DNA of 61,929 bases from Lachnospiraceae bacterium (GTDB taxonomy: Bacteria; Bacillota; Clostridia; Lachnospirales; Lachnospiraceae): positions 1-61,929 of the forward strand of contig JAQUYA010000005.1 in the NCBI GenBank assembly GCA_028692055.1. Direction: 5' to 3'. The translations under genes were made by a program, and so were the position numbers. The notes under the pieces are model-generated. The model was given only the letters and a program-made list of their open reading frames with translations. It searched no databases and was not told the DNA's origin. This document shows positions 8,325 through 17,674 of the stretch, piece after piece; the first letter of the stretch is position 1; each line of letters starts with the position of its first letter.

Positions 8325-10187
8325 TTATTCTGCCCTTTGAAGGTGCTCTATATTCTCCACAATACTCTCTGCATCAATGCCAATTTCCTGTTTTAGCAGT
8401 TCCACATTACCATGCTCCACATATTCATCTGGTATGGTAATGGTGAGTATTTTGGCATCTGTATCCAAATTATCCATACAAGCACGTACTTTTTCACCAA
8501 ATCCGCCACTTGCTACATTTTCTTCCATCGTCACAATCAAACTGTGATTTTCACACGCATGCTTTACCATTTCTTCATCAATTGGTTTTGCAAACCGCGC
8601 ATTGATTAAGCTACACGCATATCCTTTTTCTTTTAATATCCGTCGCGCTTCTACGGCAACCTTTACCATACTTCCAATTGCCAGTAATGCAATCTCTTTT
8701 TCCTCATAGAGCATCTCCGCCCTGCCATATTCGATAGGTGCCCGAAATTCCGGTAACCCGTCATAGGCTTCGCCTCTAGGATAACGAATGGCAATAGGCG
8801 CTCCAAATTTGACTGCAAACTTCATCATATCGGATAATTCCCATTTATTCTTAGGTGCCATGATATGCATGTTTGGAATCGAGGATAAATAGGATAGATC
8901 AAAGATTCCCTGATGTGTTTCTCCATCACTGCCAACCAATCCGGCCCTGTCTATGGCAAATACCACCGGCAGATTCTGGATACAGACATCATGTAATATC
9001 TGGTCATATGCTCTCTGTAAAAAAGATGAATATACTGCTACAATCGGTTTCAACCCACCTGCTGCGAGACCTGCCGCAAAGGTAACTGCATGCTGCTCTG
9101 CAATTCCCACATCAAAAAAGCGCTCCGGATAAATATTATGAAATCTCTTAAGCCCGGTGCCATCCGGCATGGCAGCGGTAATCGCTACCACTCTTTCGTC
9201 CCGCGCACCCAGCTTTGTCATAACGGTTGAAAAAACATCCGTATAATTTGCCTTCGTTCTGGGCTTACTTGGCAGCCCTGATTCTATTTCAAATGGTTCT
9301 GCACCATGAAATCTAGCTGGATGCTTTTCCGCCGGTGCATATCCTTTTCCTTTATGTGTCAGCACATGTACAATCACTGCATTTTTACAGCGTTTTGCTT
9401 CTTTAAAGACCTGCAGCATGTCCGCTACATTGTGTCCATCAACGGGTCCTAAATAAGTAATCCCCATATCTTCAAAATACATGCCCGGAATCACCAGATG
9501 TTTAACACTGCTCTTTGCACGGCGGATGGTTTCTACCACCGTATCTCCGTTTGGAATGGATTTTAATTTATTATAAATGCCTTCTTTGAGTCCCAGATAC
9601 TTATCCGCTGTACGAATACTGTTCAGATACTTTGGTACACCACCGACATTCTCCGAAATAGACATATTGTTATCATTTAACACAATAATGAAATTGGTTT
9701 CCAGACGTGATGCATTATTCAAAGCTTCATATGCCATACCACCCGTTAAGGAACCATCACCGATTACAGATACGACAGTATTTTTACCGCCACCGATGTC
9801 ACGTGCTTTTACCAAACCTAAGCCTGCGGATATTGATGTCGAACTGTGTCCTGTGTCAAATGCGTCACAGGCACTTTCCTTTCGTTTCGGAAATCCACTC
9901 ATACCACCAAATTTACGCAGTGTCTCAAAGCCGTCGCGGCGACCGGTCAATAGCTTGTGTGTATAGGATTGATGTCCAACATCCCATATAATCTTATCTT
10001 CCGGAAGGCTCAGGCTCAGATGCAAAGCCATGGTAAGCTCTACTGCGCCCAGATTGGAACCAAGATGACCACCCGTCACACTAATTTTTTCTATGAGAAA
10101 TTCTCTGATTTCCTCTGCCAAATCCCCATATAATTCCGGGTCTACCTGTTTTATATCATTTGCTTTTTCAATCTGCTCTAATATCAT
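8325..10187 (-). CDS. dxs: 1-deoxy-D-xylulose-5-phosphate synthase
   Basis: A 620-residue thiamine-diphosphate enzyme, the first step of the MEP isoprenoid pathway (pyruvate plus glyceraldehyde 3-phosphate). The TPP motif GDGSLTGG...NN is at about 143-160. The transketolase central domain (DRAGLVGSDGETHQG) and C-terminal domain are complete. The window also holds dxr (partial), ispG and ispA, so it covers several steps of one pathway in two clusters. Start ATG at 10187 is 12 bp after ispA. Confidence 0.97.
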   Translation of the reverse strand: MILEQIEKANDIKQVDPELYGDLAEEIREFLIEKISVTGGHLGSNLGAVELTMALHLSLSLPEDKIIWDVGHQSYTHKLLTGRRDGFETLRKFGGMSGFPKRKESACDAFDTGHSSTSISAGLGLVKARDIGGGKNTVVSVIGDGSLTGGMAYEALNNASRLETNFIIVLNDNNMSISENVGGVPKYLNSIRTADKYLGLKEGIYNKLKSIPNGDTVVETIRRAKSSVKHLVIPGMYFEDMGITYLGPVDGHNVADMLQVFKEAKRCKNAVIVHVLTHKGKGYAPAEKHPARFHGAEPFEIESGLPSKPRTKANYTDVFSTVMTKLGARDERVVAITAAMPDGTGLKRFHNIYPERFFDVGIAEQHAVTFAAGLAAGGLKPIVAVYSSFLQRAYDQILHDVCIQNLPVVFAIDRAGLVGSDGETHQGIFDLSYLSSIPNMHIMAPKNKWELSDMMKFAVKFGAPIAIRYPRGEAYDGLPEFRAPIEYGRAEMLYEEKEIALLAIGSMVKVAVEARRILKEKGYACSLINARFAKPIDEEMVKHACENHSLIVTMEENVASGGFGEKVRACMDNLDTDAKILTITIPDEYVEHGNVELLKQEIGIDAESIVENIEHLQRAE

Positions 10188-10199
10188 AGGAATAGCTCC

Positions 10200-11099
10200 T
10201 TAATTTTTTCTGGTAATTAGTTCCTGTAATAATGCTTCCAGGAAATCATTCTGGAACTGCCCCTGGAATGAATCCAATAAAGAAATCGCTTCTTGCGACA
10301 GAGCGGCAACATCTGCCTTCGATTTTTCAACACCTTCTAATGTTACGTATGTTGTTTTGTGATTCTTTGCATCGCTGCCGGTTGCTTTTCCCAGTACCTC
10401 AAGACTGCTTGTGATGTCCAGAATATCATCCTGAATCTGAAAAGCAATACCTACGTTATACGCTGTTTTTTCCATCTTTGTAATTTGTTCCGTAGATGCA
10501 CCTGCCAGAATGGCGCCAATCATCATAGAGGACTGTATCAGGGCTGCGGTCTTGTGCTCATGTATGTAGATAAGCTGCTCACGCGTGACCTTATCCTGCA
10601 TATCCTCTGCTTCGATATCGGCTGTCTGTCCGCCTATCATACCGTAAATACCCGATTTCCCGGCTAACACGGCAAAGGCTTTCCCAATATTCACATTCTC
10701 AGGTTCCATGGCAAATGCTTTCGCTGCTGTTTCAAATGCCAGATTTAATAACGCATCACCTGCAAGGATTGCCATGCATTCTCCGTATACCACATGTGTA
10801 GTTTTTCTTCCTCTCCGGTATTCATCATTATCCATGGCGGGTAAATCATCGTGTACCAGAGAATAGGTATGAATCATTTCCTGTGCTGCCATAAAAGGCT
10901 CTATAATCTTACTTTTTCCACCAAATAATTCATAGGTCTCTTTCATCAGCATAGGACGAAGTCTTTTTCCACCTGCTAATACACTATAGTTCATAGCTGA
11001 AATTACCGTTTTCGCATATCCTTTTTCTTCCGGTAAATAAGTATGCAGTACCTCTTCAATTTCTGTAATCCGCTTCTCTTTTTCTTCCTTAAAATTCAT
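10200..11099 (-). CDS. ispA: Polyprenyl (farnesyl/geranylgeranyl) diphosphate synthase
   Basis: A 299-residue all-alpha prenyltransferase. The first aspartate-rich motif DDLPAMD (84-90) and second motif DDILD (near 223) bind the magnesium-diphosphate of the allylic substrate. GKRLRP (44-49) is the isopentenyl diphosphate site. Small residues before the first motif fit a short-chain synthase, but product length cannot be read from sequence alone. It overlaps xseB by 11 bp and precedes dxs. Confidence 0.93.
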   Translation of the reverse strand: MNFKEEKEKRITEIEEVLHTYLPEEKGYAKTVISAMNYSVLAGGKRLRPMLMKETYELFGGKSKIIEPFMAAQEMIHTYSLVHDDLPAMDNDEYRRGRKTTHVVYGECMAILAGDALLNLAFETAAKAFAMEPENVNIGKAFAVLAGKSGIYGMIGGQTADIEAEDMQDKVTREQLIYIHEHKTAALIQSSMMIGAILAGASTEQITKMEKTAYNVGIAFQIQDDILDITSSLEVLGKATGSDAKNHKTTYVTLEGVEKSKADVAALSQEAISLLDSFQGQFQNDFLEALLQELITRKN

Positions 11100-11316
11100 T
11101 TAATTTCCCACTCTCATCAATTACTAAGACTTTTTTCTCTACCCTGTCAATTGTTTCGTTACAGAACTTCAGTATTTCCATTCCCTTTTTATAGGACTGA
11201 AAGGAATCCTCCAGTGAAATATCCTGACTTTCTAATTTTTCAATTGTTTCATTCAACTGTGCAAAGGCCTCTTCTAAAGAAATCTCATCTTCTGCCTTCT
11301 TCTTGTTTGCTGCCAT
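11089..11316 (-). CDS. xseB: Exodeoxyribonuclease VII small subunit
   Basis: A 75-residue two-helix protein. EISLEEAFAQLNETIEKLE and LEDSFQSYKKGMEIL are the conserved helices that bind the large subunit XseA. It overlaps xseA by one base (stop/start) and ispA by 11 bp, so all three are translationally coupled. Confidence 0.93.
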   Translation of the reverse strand: MAANKKKAEDEISLEEAFAQLNETIEKLESQDISLEDSFQSYKKGMEILKFCNETIDRVEKKVLVIDESGKLNEF

Positions 11317-12527
11317 TAGAATTCCCTCCTTATTTCACTCTTGGATAATACACTCGTCTGTATTTCTCCATTTTTTACCTGAATCCGTATTTCTTCTCCA
11401 ACTGCCACCTGATTCACGTCCGTTATGGTTTTTCCTGCCTGACTGGATACATATGAAAAGCCCTGATTAAGCTTGTCCAGGGGGGAAAGACCTTTCATCT
11501 GTTCAATATAAAGCTCCAATTGATGTCTTTTCTGAATCAAAATATGCTTGACAGCCTCCTGCAGACGTTCCTCCAACTGCATGGAAAGCGTTCGCTTCTC
11601 CCGTATCTGGTTTAAGGGGCTTAATATTTGCAGTTTTAATCGCACCTGTTCCATGCGGCTGCGATAGCGTTCTATTTTATTTTCCAGTAAACGTATGATT
11701 TTCATACGATAATCTTCGATTTGATTTTGTAATTCGCGTACATTGCTAACTGCGAGTTCTGCCGCCGCAGATGGAGTTGGTGCCCGTAAATCTGCCACAA
11801 AATCCGCTATGGTCGTGTCAGTTTCATGCCCAACCGCCGAAATAATCGGTATTGTACATTCAAAAATAGCCTGTGCAACCTCTTTTTCATTAAATGCCCA
11901 TAAATCCTCGATGGAACCACCGCCACGACCCACGATTATGGTATCAACACCTCTCGCCTCCATCGCATGTATCCCATTGATGATACTGGCAGCCGCCTGT
12001 TCTCCCTGTACAACTGCAGGATACAGAATCACCTGCACGTAAGGGTTTCTTCGTCTGGTAATATTGATGATATCCTGTACGGCTGCTCCGGTTGGCGCGG
12101 TAATGACACCTAAGGTTCTGCAATACTCTGGAATCGGTCTTTTGTATTCCTGTGCAAACATGCCCATTTCCGACAGTTCTTCCTTTAACTGTTGAAAACG
12201 TTCATATAGCATGCCTGCGCCATTTAATGTAATCTCTTTTGCATACATCTGGTACTTGCCATCGCGCTCATACACATCAATGCTGCCAGCTACGATTACC
12301 TGCTGTCCCTCTTTCATCTGAAATTTCAGACCATTACGGTTTCCCGCAAACATCACGCAGGAAAGAGTACCTTTACTATCCTTTAACGTAAAATAAATAT
12401 GTCCAGACGAGTGATATTTACAATTGCTTACTTCTCCTTTGATTGAAATAGAAGAAAGCAAAAAATCCTGTGTGAACATATTCTTGATATACGAATTTAC
12501 TTGTGCTACTGAATATACATTTTTCAT
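11316..12527 (-). CDS. xseA: Exodeoxyribonuclease VII large subunit
   Basis: Degrades single-stranded DNA to oligonucleotides with XseB. The frame opens at 12554, but the ATG at 12527 (MKNVYSVAQVNSYIKN) aligns with the family start and has AGGTG five bases upstream, giving 403 residues. An N-terminal OB fold (about 5-95) is followed by the nuclease domain with GRGGGSIEDLWAFNEKEVA and GHETDTTIADFVADLRAPTP. A C-terminal coiled coil follows. It is downstream of nusB. Confidence 0.95.
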   Translation of the reverse strand: MKNVYSVAQVNSYIKNMFTQDFLLSSISIKGEVSNCKYHSSGHIYFTLKDSKGTLSCVMFAGNRNGLKFQMKEGQQVIVAGSIDVYERDGKYQMYAKEITLNGAGMLYERFQQLKEELSEMGMFAQEYKRPIPEYCRTLGVITAPTGAAVQDIINITRRRNPYVQVILYPAVVQGEQAAASIINGIHAMEARGVDTIIVGRGGGSIEDLWAFNEKEVAQAIFECTIPIISAVGHETDTTIADFVADLRAPTPSAAAELAVSNVRELQNQIEDYRMKIIRLLENKIERYRSRMEQVRLKLQILSPLNQIREKRTLSMQLEERLQEAVKHILIQKRHQLELYIEQMKGLSPLDKLNQGFSYVSSQAGKTITDVNQVAVGEEIRIQVKNGEIQTSVLSKSEIRREF

Positions 12528-12569
12528 GAATACACCTGATTTGTGCCACATCAAATTTCCTATGCAGAT

Positions 12570-12971
12570 TTATTTTGCAAATTTAGCTAAAATACCATTT
12601 ACAAATGCCGGTGAACCATCTTGTCCAAATTTCTTAGCAAGCTCTACTGCCTCATTGATTGCAACCGAAGCAGGTACATCTTCGTCATATTTGATTTCAT
12701 AAACAGCCAGCCGAAGAATCGTCAAATCAACTTTTCCCATTCTTTCTGTCTTCCAGCCTTCTGCCACCTCATTTAATGCAAGGTCAATATCTGTCTTCTT
12801 ATCCACGATATTCTTATATTTTTGGGAAATATATGCTTCGTCCGGCTCCAAAACTGTCTTCTCGTTATCTTCAAAAAATAATTTGATTTGTTCCGGCATT
12901 TCCTCTGCTTTATTAAATTCTATTCGAAAAAGCAATTTGAATATCTGTTCTCTTAATTCTCTTCTGCCCAT
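12570..12971 (-). CDS. nusB: Transcription antitermination factor NusB
   Basis: A 133-residue all-alpha factor that, with NusE (S10), assembles the rRNA antitermination complex. The N-terminal arginine-rich REQIFKLLFRIEF and C-terminal LRLAVYEIKYDEDVPASVAINEAVELAKKF are typical. GGGAG lies six bases before the ATG. It sits between the Asp23-like gene and xseA, as in many Clostridia. Confidence 0.95.
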   Translation of the reverse strand: MGRRELREQIFKLLFRIEFNKAEEMPEQIKLFFEDNEKTVLEPDEAYISQKYKNIVDKKTDIDLALNEVAEGWKTERMGKVDLTILRLAVYEIKYDEDVPASVAINEAVELAKKFGQDGSPAFVNGILAKFAK

Positions 12972-12983
12972 TTATGCTCCCTT

Positions 12984-13370
12984 TTATTCATTTGTAGTCA
13001 TATTCACACTGGCAATACGAATATTCACATCTGCAACTTCCAGACCGGTCATATTTTCAATCGCCGATTTCACTTTTTCCTGTACCTTCTGGCAGGTAGC
13101 CGGAATATTATAACCATATTCTAAAGTAACGGAAAGGTCTGCTGTAACAACACCATTGATGACATCTACCTTTACACCCTTTGTTAATTTTTTCATACCA
13201 ACTTTACTCATTAGTTCATTTGTGATATTTCCAATCATTGCGGAAACGCCCTCAACCTCTGTGGCAGCAATGCTGGCAATCATAGCAACTACATCGTCTG
13301 CTATCTTTACAGAACCAATATTTTCATCTTCTTTTAATGTGTATCCGTTTCTATCTAATTCCTTTTCCAT
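12984..13370 (-). CDS. Asp23/Gls24 family envelope stress protein
   Basis: A member of the Asp23/Gls24 (YqhY) family, widely conserved just upstream of nusB. The frame is open from 13394, but AAGGAGGT sits eight bases before the ATG at 13370 (MEKELDRNGYTL), giving 128 residues. The hallmark VAMIASIAATEVEGVSAM is at about 25-42. No membrane segment is present. In B. subtilis YqhY has been linked to fatty-acid metabolism; the role here is inferred from orthology only. Confidence 0.88.
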   Translation of the reverse strand: MEKELDRNGYTLKEDENIGSVKIADDVVAMIASIAATEVEGVSAMIGNITNELMSKVGMKKLTKGVKVDVINGVVTADLSVTLEYGYNIPATCQKVQEKVKSAIENMTGLEVADVNIRIASVNMTTNE

Positions 13371-13459
13371 ATGGAAACCTCCTTCATTAGGCAACTTTCA
13401 ATACATTTTATTATAACAAAGTTATAGTTTTTTGCATAGTATTTCTTTAGAGCCAAAAG

Positions 13460-14650
13460 CTAGCTTAGCCAAAAGCTTAGGGTCAGCTGGTCTTTGTTAT
13501 TGATATAAGCAATCTGACTGGTACTATCCTGCAAAAATTGAAAAACCTTCTGGTTTTCAATCAAATCTGTTTTCATCTCCTGAAAAACAGCGGGTGTTGC
13601 ACATTTCAAAGTCACATAGACTTTTCCGCTTGCATAGGCTTCTTCAAACAAAGCCTGTATCTGGCTGCTTTCGTACTGTTCCAGATAAGCACCCTCTCTG
13701 ACATAATAGTTATCTTTCATAGACGTGCATTCCGGCATAGGTACAATGTTGTCGATTACATGGGTAGTACACAATTGCTCGGTTGTTACACACAGATAAT
13801 CATAATTAATCTGTGGTTTTTCATTTCCAGCCTGCTCTCCTTCGCCCTCTCCCTCTAATTGATAGAAGGCATCTCCCCATGTGGCATCTACATAGTAATA
13901 TGCCCCATCTATAGTAACCAGATTCCATGCATGTCCTTCTCCGGTGTCCACGGTCCCTATGACCAGTGTCGTCGGTATTCCCAGTTGATTCAGAATGTAT
14001 TGCATTGTCTTGGCATATCCCTGGCACACCGATGCACCATATACACAAACGGAACAAATATTTTGATTTTCTTTTGCCTGCAGATCATAGGTGGTATGAT
14101 AAATCAGATATTCATATATATATTTGACTTTTTCATAAGAATCAAAGGATACATCCATTTCATTTATACATTGTGCCACATAAGCGTCTATCCTGGTCTG
14201 CATCTCCTGAATCGTGTTTCTGTCCATCGTATAAGTTCCCGAAAAAGCAATATGCTTTGTTTCATCCCCCACAGAATATTTCGTGTACGTATACCCATTT
14301 GCATAAAATATTTCCGGATGATCATTCATAACACATTGAAATACATAATCAATGGTATCCACTAAGATGCTGCTTACCACAACATTTTCATCCTGATTGA
14401 TAAGAATGGTATAGATTTCTGCATATAGCTTTCGCTCTGCTTCTGTTTCTAACTGGTCAAACGCATAATTACCACTTTGCTGTGATATGACCTCCGCAGA
14501 ATTTTCTATATTCGCTTCTGTACCATCTTCTGTTTCTTCAGCCCTTGTGTGCTCTGTTGGCGGGATATTTTCTATATTCTTTGCAGAGCACCCAGCCAGA
14601 ACCGACATTGTGATAACACATGTTATTATTAATAAAACAGTTCTTTTCAT
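13460..14650 (-). CDS. Transglutaminase-like lipoprotein
   Basis: A 396-residue predicted lipoprotein. The signal peptide ends in LAGC (lipobox Cys21) and is followed by a Glu/Asn/Thr-rich linker. The transglutaminase-like core has the Cys-His-Asp set: VCQGYAKT (Cys), GHAWNLV (His) and YVDATWGD (Asp). Bacterial homologues at the cell surface are presumed proteases or cross-linking enzymes; the substrate is unknown. An 11-bp direct repeat (AGCTTTTGGCT) spans the stop codon. It follows prfC by 40 bp on the same strand. Confidence 0.8.
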   Translation of the reverse strand: MKRTVLLIITCVITMSVLAGCSAKNIENIPPTEHTRAEETEDGTEANIENSAEVISQQSGNYAFDQLETEAERKLYAEIYTILINQDENVVVSSILVDTIDYVFQCVMNDHPEIFYANGYTYTKYSVGDETKHIAFSGTYTMDRNTIQEMQTRIDAYVAQCINEMDVSFDSYEKVKYIYEYLIYHTTYDLQAKENQNICSVCVYGASVCQGYAKTMQYILNQLGIPTTLVIGTVDTGEGHAWNLVTIDGAYYYVDATWGDAFYQLEGEGEGEQAGNEKPQINYDYLCVTTEQLCTTHVIDNIVPMPECTSMKDNYYVREGAYLEQYESSQIQALFEEAYASGKVYVTLKCATPAVFQEMKTDLIENQKVFQFLQDSTSQIAYINNKDQLTLSFWLS

Positions 14651-14690
14651 TTATACTCCTATCGCACTTCAGAGACTTAGCCATTTCACA

Positions 14691-16286
14691 TTAATCCCTT
14701 CCAAATTCGGATAATACCAATCCTTTATTTCTGTCCAGGGTCATACCAATACTCCATTGATTGATAAATATCAATAACGGATTCCCTTTCAAATCCTTAA
14801 TCTTCTTCATATCCGATGTACCTATCAGATGCTGCAAATCAACTTCCTCTTTATTTTCAATCCAGCGAATATATTCATAAGGAAGCGGCTCCAGTTTTAT
14901 TTCTACATTATATTCATTTTCCAGACGGTATTTCAATACATCAAATTGTAATACTCCTACTACACCTACGATGATTTCTTCCATACCGGTATTAAATTCC
15001 TGAAATATCTGGATAGCACCCTCCTGTGCAATCTGCGAAACGCCCTTCATGAATTGTTTCCTTTTCATGGTATCTACCTGACGTACCCTGGCAAAGTGCT
15101 CCGGTGCAAAGGTTGGGATTCCTTCATATTCAAGCTTGTCCTTTGGCATACAAATCGTATCTCCGATGGAAAAAATACCTGGGTCAAAGACACCAATGAT
15201 GTCCCCTGCATAGGCTTCCTCTAAGATTTTACGCTCATCTGCCATAATCTGCTGCGGCTGTGACAGACGCAATACCTTATTCCCCTGTACATGCTTCACT
15301 TCCATGCCGGCATCAAACTTACCGGAGCAGATTCGCATGAAGGCAATTCTATCCCGATGTGCTTTATTCATATTTGCCTGAATCTTGAATACAAAGGCAG
15401 AAAAATCATTTTCCGTCGGACTGATTAGTCCGCAGTCTGCTTTTCTCGGAAGCGGTGTGGTCGTCATGCGCAGAAAATGCTGTAAAAAGATTTCAACGCC
15501 AAAGTTCGTTAATGCGGAACCAAAAAATACAGGTGTCAATTCCCCTTTTTGGACTTGCTCGATATCAAATTCTGCACTTGCTCCATCTAACAAATCAATT
15601 TCATCTTCCAGTTGCTTTTTAAAATCTTCCCCAATGGTATTGGTTAACAATGCATCATCACTTACAGGAATAATCGTTGTTTCCCCTTCTTTTGTTCCCT
15701 TTTCCGTATCGGAATAGGTAACTACACATTGTTCTTCTCTTTCATAGATACCTTTAAATCTCTTTCCCGAACCAATCGGCCAATTAATCGGACAGGTTGC
15801 TATACCCAGTTCTTTTTCAATTTGGTCCAGTAATTCAAACGTATCATTTGCATCACGATCCATCTTATTAATAAATGTAAAAATAGGAATTTTACGCATG
15901 ACACATACCTTGAAAAGCTTTCTCGTCTGTGCCTCAACACCCTTACTTGCATCGATTACCATAACTGCAGAATCCGCTGCCATTAAGGTCCGGTACGTAT
16001 CCTCCGAGAAGTCCTGGTGTCCTGGTGTATCCAGTATATTAATACAGAAATTATCATATTCGAACTGAAGTACCGAAGATGTAACGGAAATACCTCTCTC
16101 TTTCTCAATTTCCATCCAGTCAGATACTGCATGCTTCGCAGTGGCTTTTCCCTTTACACTTCCTGCCTGATTAATCGCTCCTCCGTATAATAAAAATTTC
16201 TCTGTTAATGTTGTTTTTCCCGCATCGGGGTGAGAAATAATGGCAAATGTCCTTCGTCTATTTATTTCTGTATCATAATTACCCAC
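14691..16286 (-). CDS. prfC: Peptide chain release factor 3
   Basis: A ribosomal GTPase that recycles RF1/RF2 after termination. The frame is open to 16334. A GTG at 16286 (GNYDTEINRRRTF) has ACGGAGGAC eight bases upstream and matches the family N-terminus, giving 531 residues. G1 is SHPDAGKTTLTE, G3 is DTPGHQDF and G4 is NKMDRD. The C-terminal EF-G-like domains are complete. Clostridial PrfC homologues may also act in stop-codon quality control or antibiotic protection; no resistance-specific feature is visible. Confidence 0.93.
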   Translation of the reverse strand: MGNYDTEINRRRTFAIISHPDAGKTTLTEKFLLYGGAINQAGSVKGKATAKHAVSDWMEIEKERGISVTSSVLQFEYDNFCINILDTPGHQDFSEDTYRTLMAADSAVMVIDASKGVEAQTRKLFKVCVMRKIPIFTFINKMDRDANDTFELLDQIEKELGIATCPINWPIGSGKRFKGIYEREEQCVVTYSDTEKGTKEGETTIIPVSDDALLTNTIGEDFKKQLEDEIDLLDGASAEFDIEQVQKGELTPVFFGSALTNFGVEIFLQHFLRMTTTPLPRKADCGLISPTENDFSAFVFKIQANMNKAHRDRIAFMRICSGKFDAGMEVKHVQGNKVLRLSQPQQIMADERKILEEAYAGDIIGVFDPGIFSIGDTICMPKDKLEYEGIPTFAPEHFARVRQVDTMKRKQFMKGVSQIAQEGAIQIFQEFNTGMEEIIVGVVGVLQFDVLKYRLENEYNVEIKLEPLPYEYIRWIENKEEVDLQHLIGTSDMKKIKDLKGNPLLIFINQWSIGMTLDRNKGLVLSEFGRD

Positions 16287-16361
16287 AATTGTGTCCTCCG
16301 TACTTTTTTGTCTACTGATTCTGTGCGCTTCCAAGCAGTATGATTTATACTCATTTGATTT

Positions 16362-17519
16362 CTATTTAGCAAGCATTGATGTTCCTTTAATATGAGATTC
16401 CACACCGAAGTAATCTAATACGGTGGCGCCGATATCGGAAAAGGTATCTCTGGTTCCCAGATTCTCTGGTTGGATATGTGCACCATACATGAGAAATGGT
16501 GTATGCTCTCTGGAATGATCCGTAGAAACTGTATATCCCGGGTCACAGCCATGATCTGCCGTAATCATAAGAATGTCATCTTCACGCATTTTTCCTAGCA
16601 GCTCTGGCAGTTTCTCATCAAAATAGGTAAGCGCCTTCGCATATCCGTCTATATCATTTCTATGACCGTATAGCATATCATAATCTACTAAATTAATAAA
16701 ACAAAGGCCTTCAAAGTCCTTGTCCATATACGCAAGAGTTTTTTCAATTCCTTCTGCATTTCCTTTTGTATACGTAAATTCTGTGATTCCTTTTCCAACG
16801 AAAATATCCTTAATTTTTCCAACGGCTATTACATCATACTTTGCATCGCTTAACTGGTCCAGCATCGTCGTAGCAGGTGGCAATAAAGAATAATCATGAC
16901 GGTTGGTGGTTCTGGTATAGTTACCGCTTGTCCCTGTGAACGGTCTGGCAATCACACGTCCAACTCCATGTTTTCCCTGCAGCATTTCACGTGCTTTTGC
17001 ACAATACTCGTACAGCGTGTCTAATGGAACAATCTCCTCATGCGCAGCAATCTGGAATACACTGTCCGCAGAAGTGTAAACAATCAAATCCCCTGTTTTC
17101 ACATGCTCGTCCCCATAATCCTTGATAACCTCTGTTCCGGAATAAGGTTTGTTGCATAACACACCTCTGCCCGTCAGTTTACGAAATTCCTCCAATACTT
17201 CCTCTGGAAATCCATTTGGATATGTAGGTAATGGGCTTCCCGAATAAATACCGGCGATTTCCCAATGCCCTATGGTCGTGTCTTTTCCTTTCGATGCCTC
17301 TTTCATTCTCGCAATACATGCTCTTGGTTCGGCAACCGGTTTTCTGCAATCTACTCCGTCAATATTAAATAATCCAAGTTCTGCCATATTTGGCATATTA
17401 AAATAAGAACTCGATGCTGCGGAGCGAATCGTGCTGGTTCCTTTATCTCCATAATCAGCGGCATCTGGCATCTCACCAATTCCAAAGCTATCCAAAACAA
17501 TTAAAAATACTCTTTTCAC
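16362..17519 (-). CDS. deoB: Phosphopentomutase
   Basis: Interconverts ribose or deoxyribose 1-phosphate and 5-phosphate in nucleoside salvage. It has 385 residues and a GTG start (KRVFLIVLDSFGIGEMPDA). GGGAG from the hairpin-Shine-Dalgarno cassette lies about seven bases upstream. Alkaline-phosphatase superfamily metal-site motifs are present: LDSFGIGE, the catalytic threonine region (GDKGTSTIR), TADHGCDPGYTVSTDHSREHTP. No other nucleoside salvage gene is nearby. Confidence 0.95.
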   Translation of the reverse strand: MKRVFLIVLDSFGIGEMPDAADYGDKGTSTIRSAASSSYFNMPNMAELGLFNIDGVDCRKPVAEPRACIARMKEASKGKDTTIGHWEIAGIYSGSPLPTYPNGFPEEVLEEFRKLTGRGVLCNKPYSGTEVIKDYGDEHVKTGDLIVYTSADSVFQIAAHEEIVPLDTLYEYCAKAREMLQGKHGVGRVIARPFTGTSGNYTRTTNRHDYSLLPPATTMLDQLSDAKYDVIAVGKIKDIFVGKGITEFTYTKGNAEGIEKTLAYMDKDFEGLCFINLVDYDMLYGHRNDIDGYAKALTYFDEKLPELLGKMREDDILMITADHGCDPGYTVSTDHSREHTPFLMYGAHIQPENLGTRDTFSDIGATVLDYFGVESHIKGTSMLAK

Positions 17520-17524
17520 TCTTT

Positions 17525-17560
17525 ACTCCCATCTGCGGACTTTGGCCGCGTACAAATCAA
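17525..17560 (-). promoter_or_regulatory. Hairpin plus Shine-Dalgarno cassette before deoB
   Basis: The coding strand reads ACGCGGCCAAAGTCCGC, a hairpin with GCGG/CCGC closing pairs, then AGATGGGAG and the GTG start. It is nearly identical to the cassette before ispG over more than 30 bases, including the upstream CTTGATTTG. Confidence 0.6.
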
Positions 17561-17602
17561 GGTATTCTGTAATAGAAAATTTTGCTATTTTATCTATGCA
17601 CC

Positions 17603-17640
17603 ATAATATAAAGCAAGAGATAACTCTTGCTTTATATTAT
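17603..17640. terminator. Terminator between spoIIIAH and deoB
   Basis: A perfect 17-bp stem (17603-17619 with 17624-17640) with a 4-nt loop. The outer part is AT-rich, which can supply the U tract in either direction. It separates the end of the spoIIIA operon from the deoB leader. Confidence 0.75.
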
Positions 17641-17674
17641 TCCTAAGTATACCATATTCATGCAAAATTTCCAC

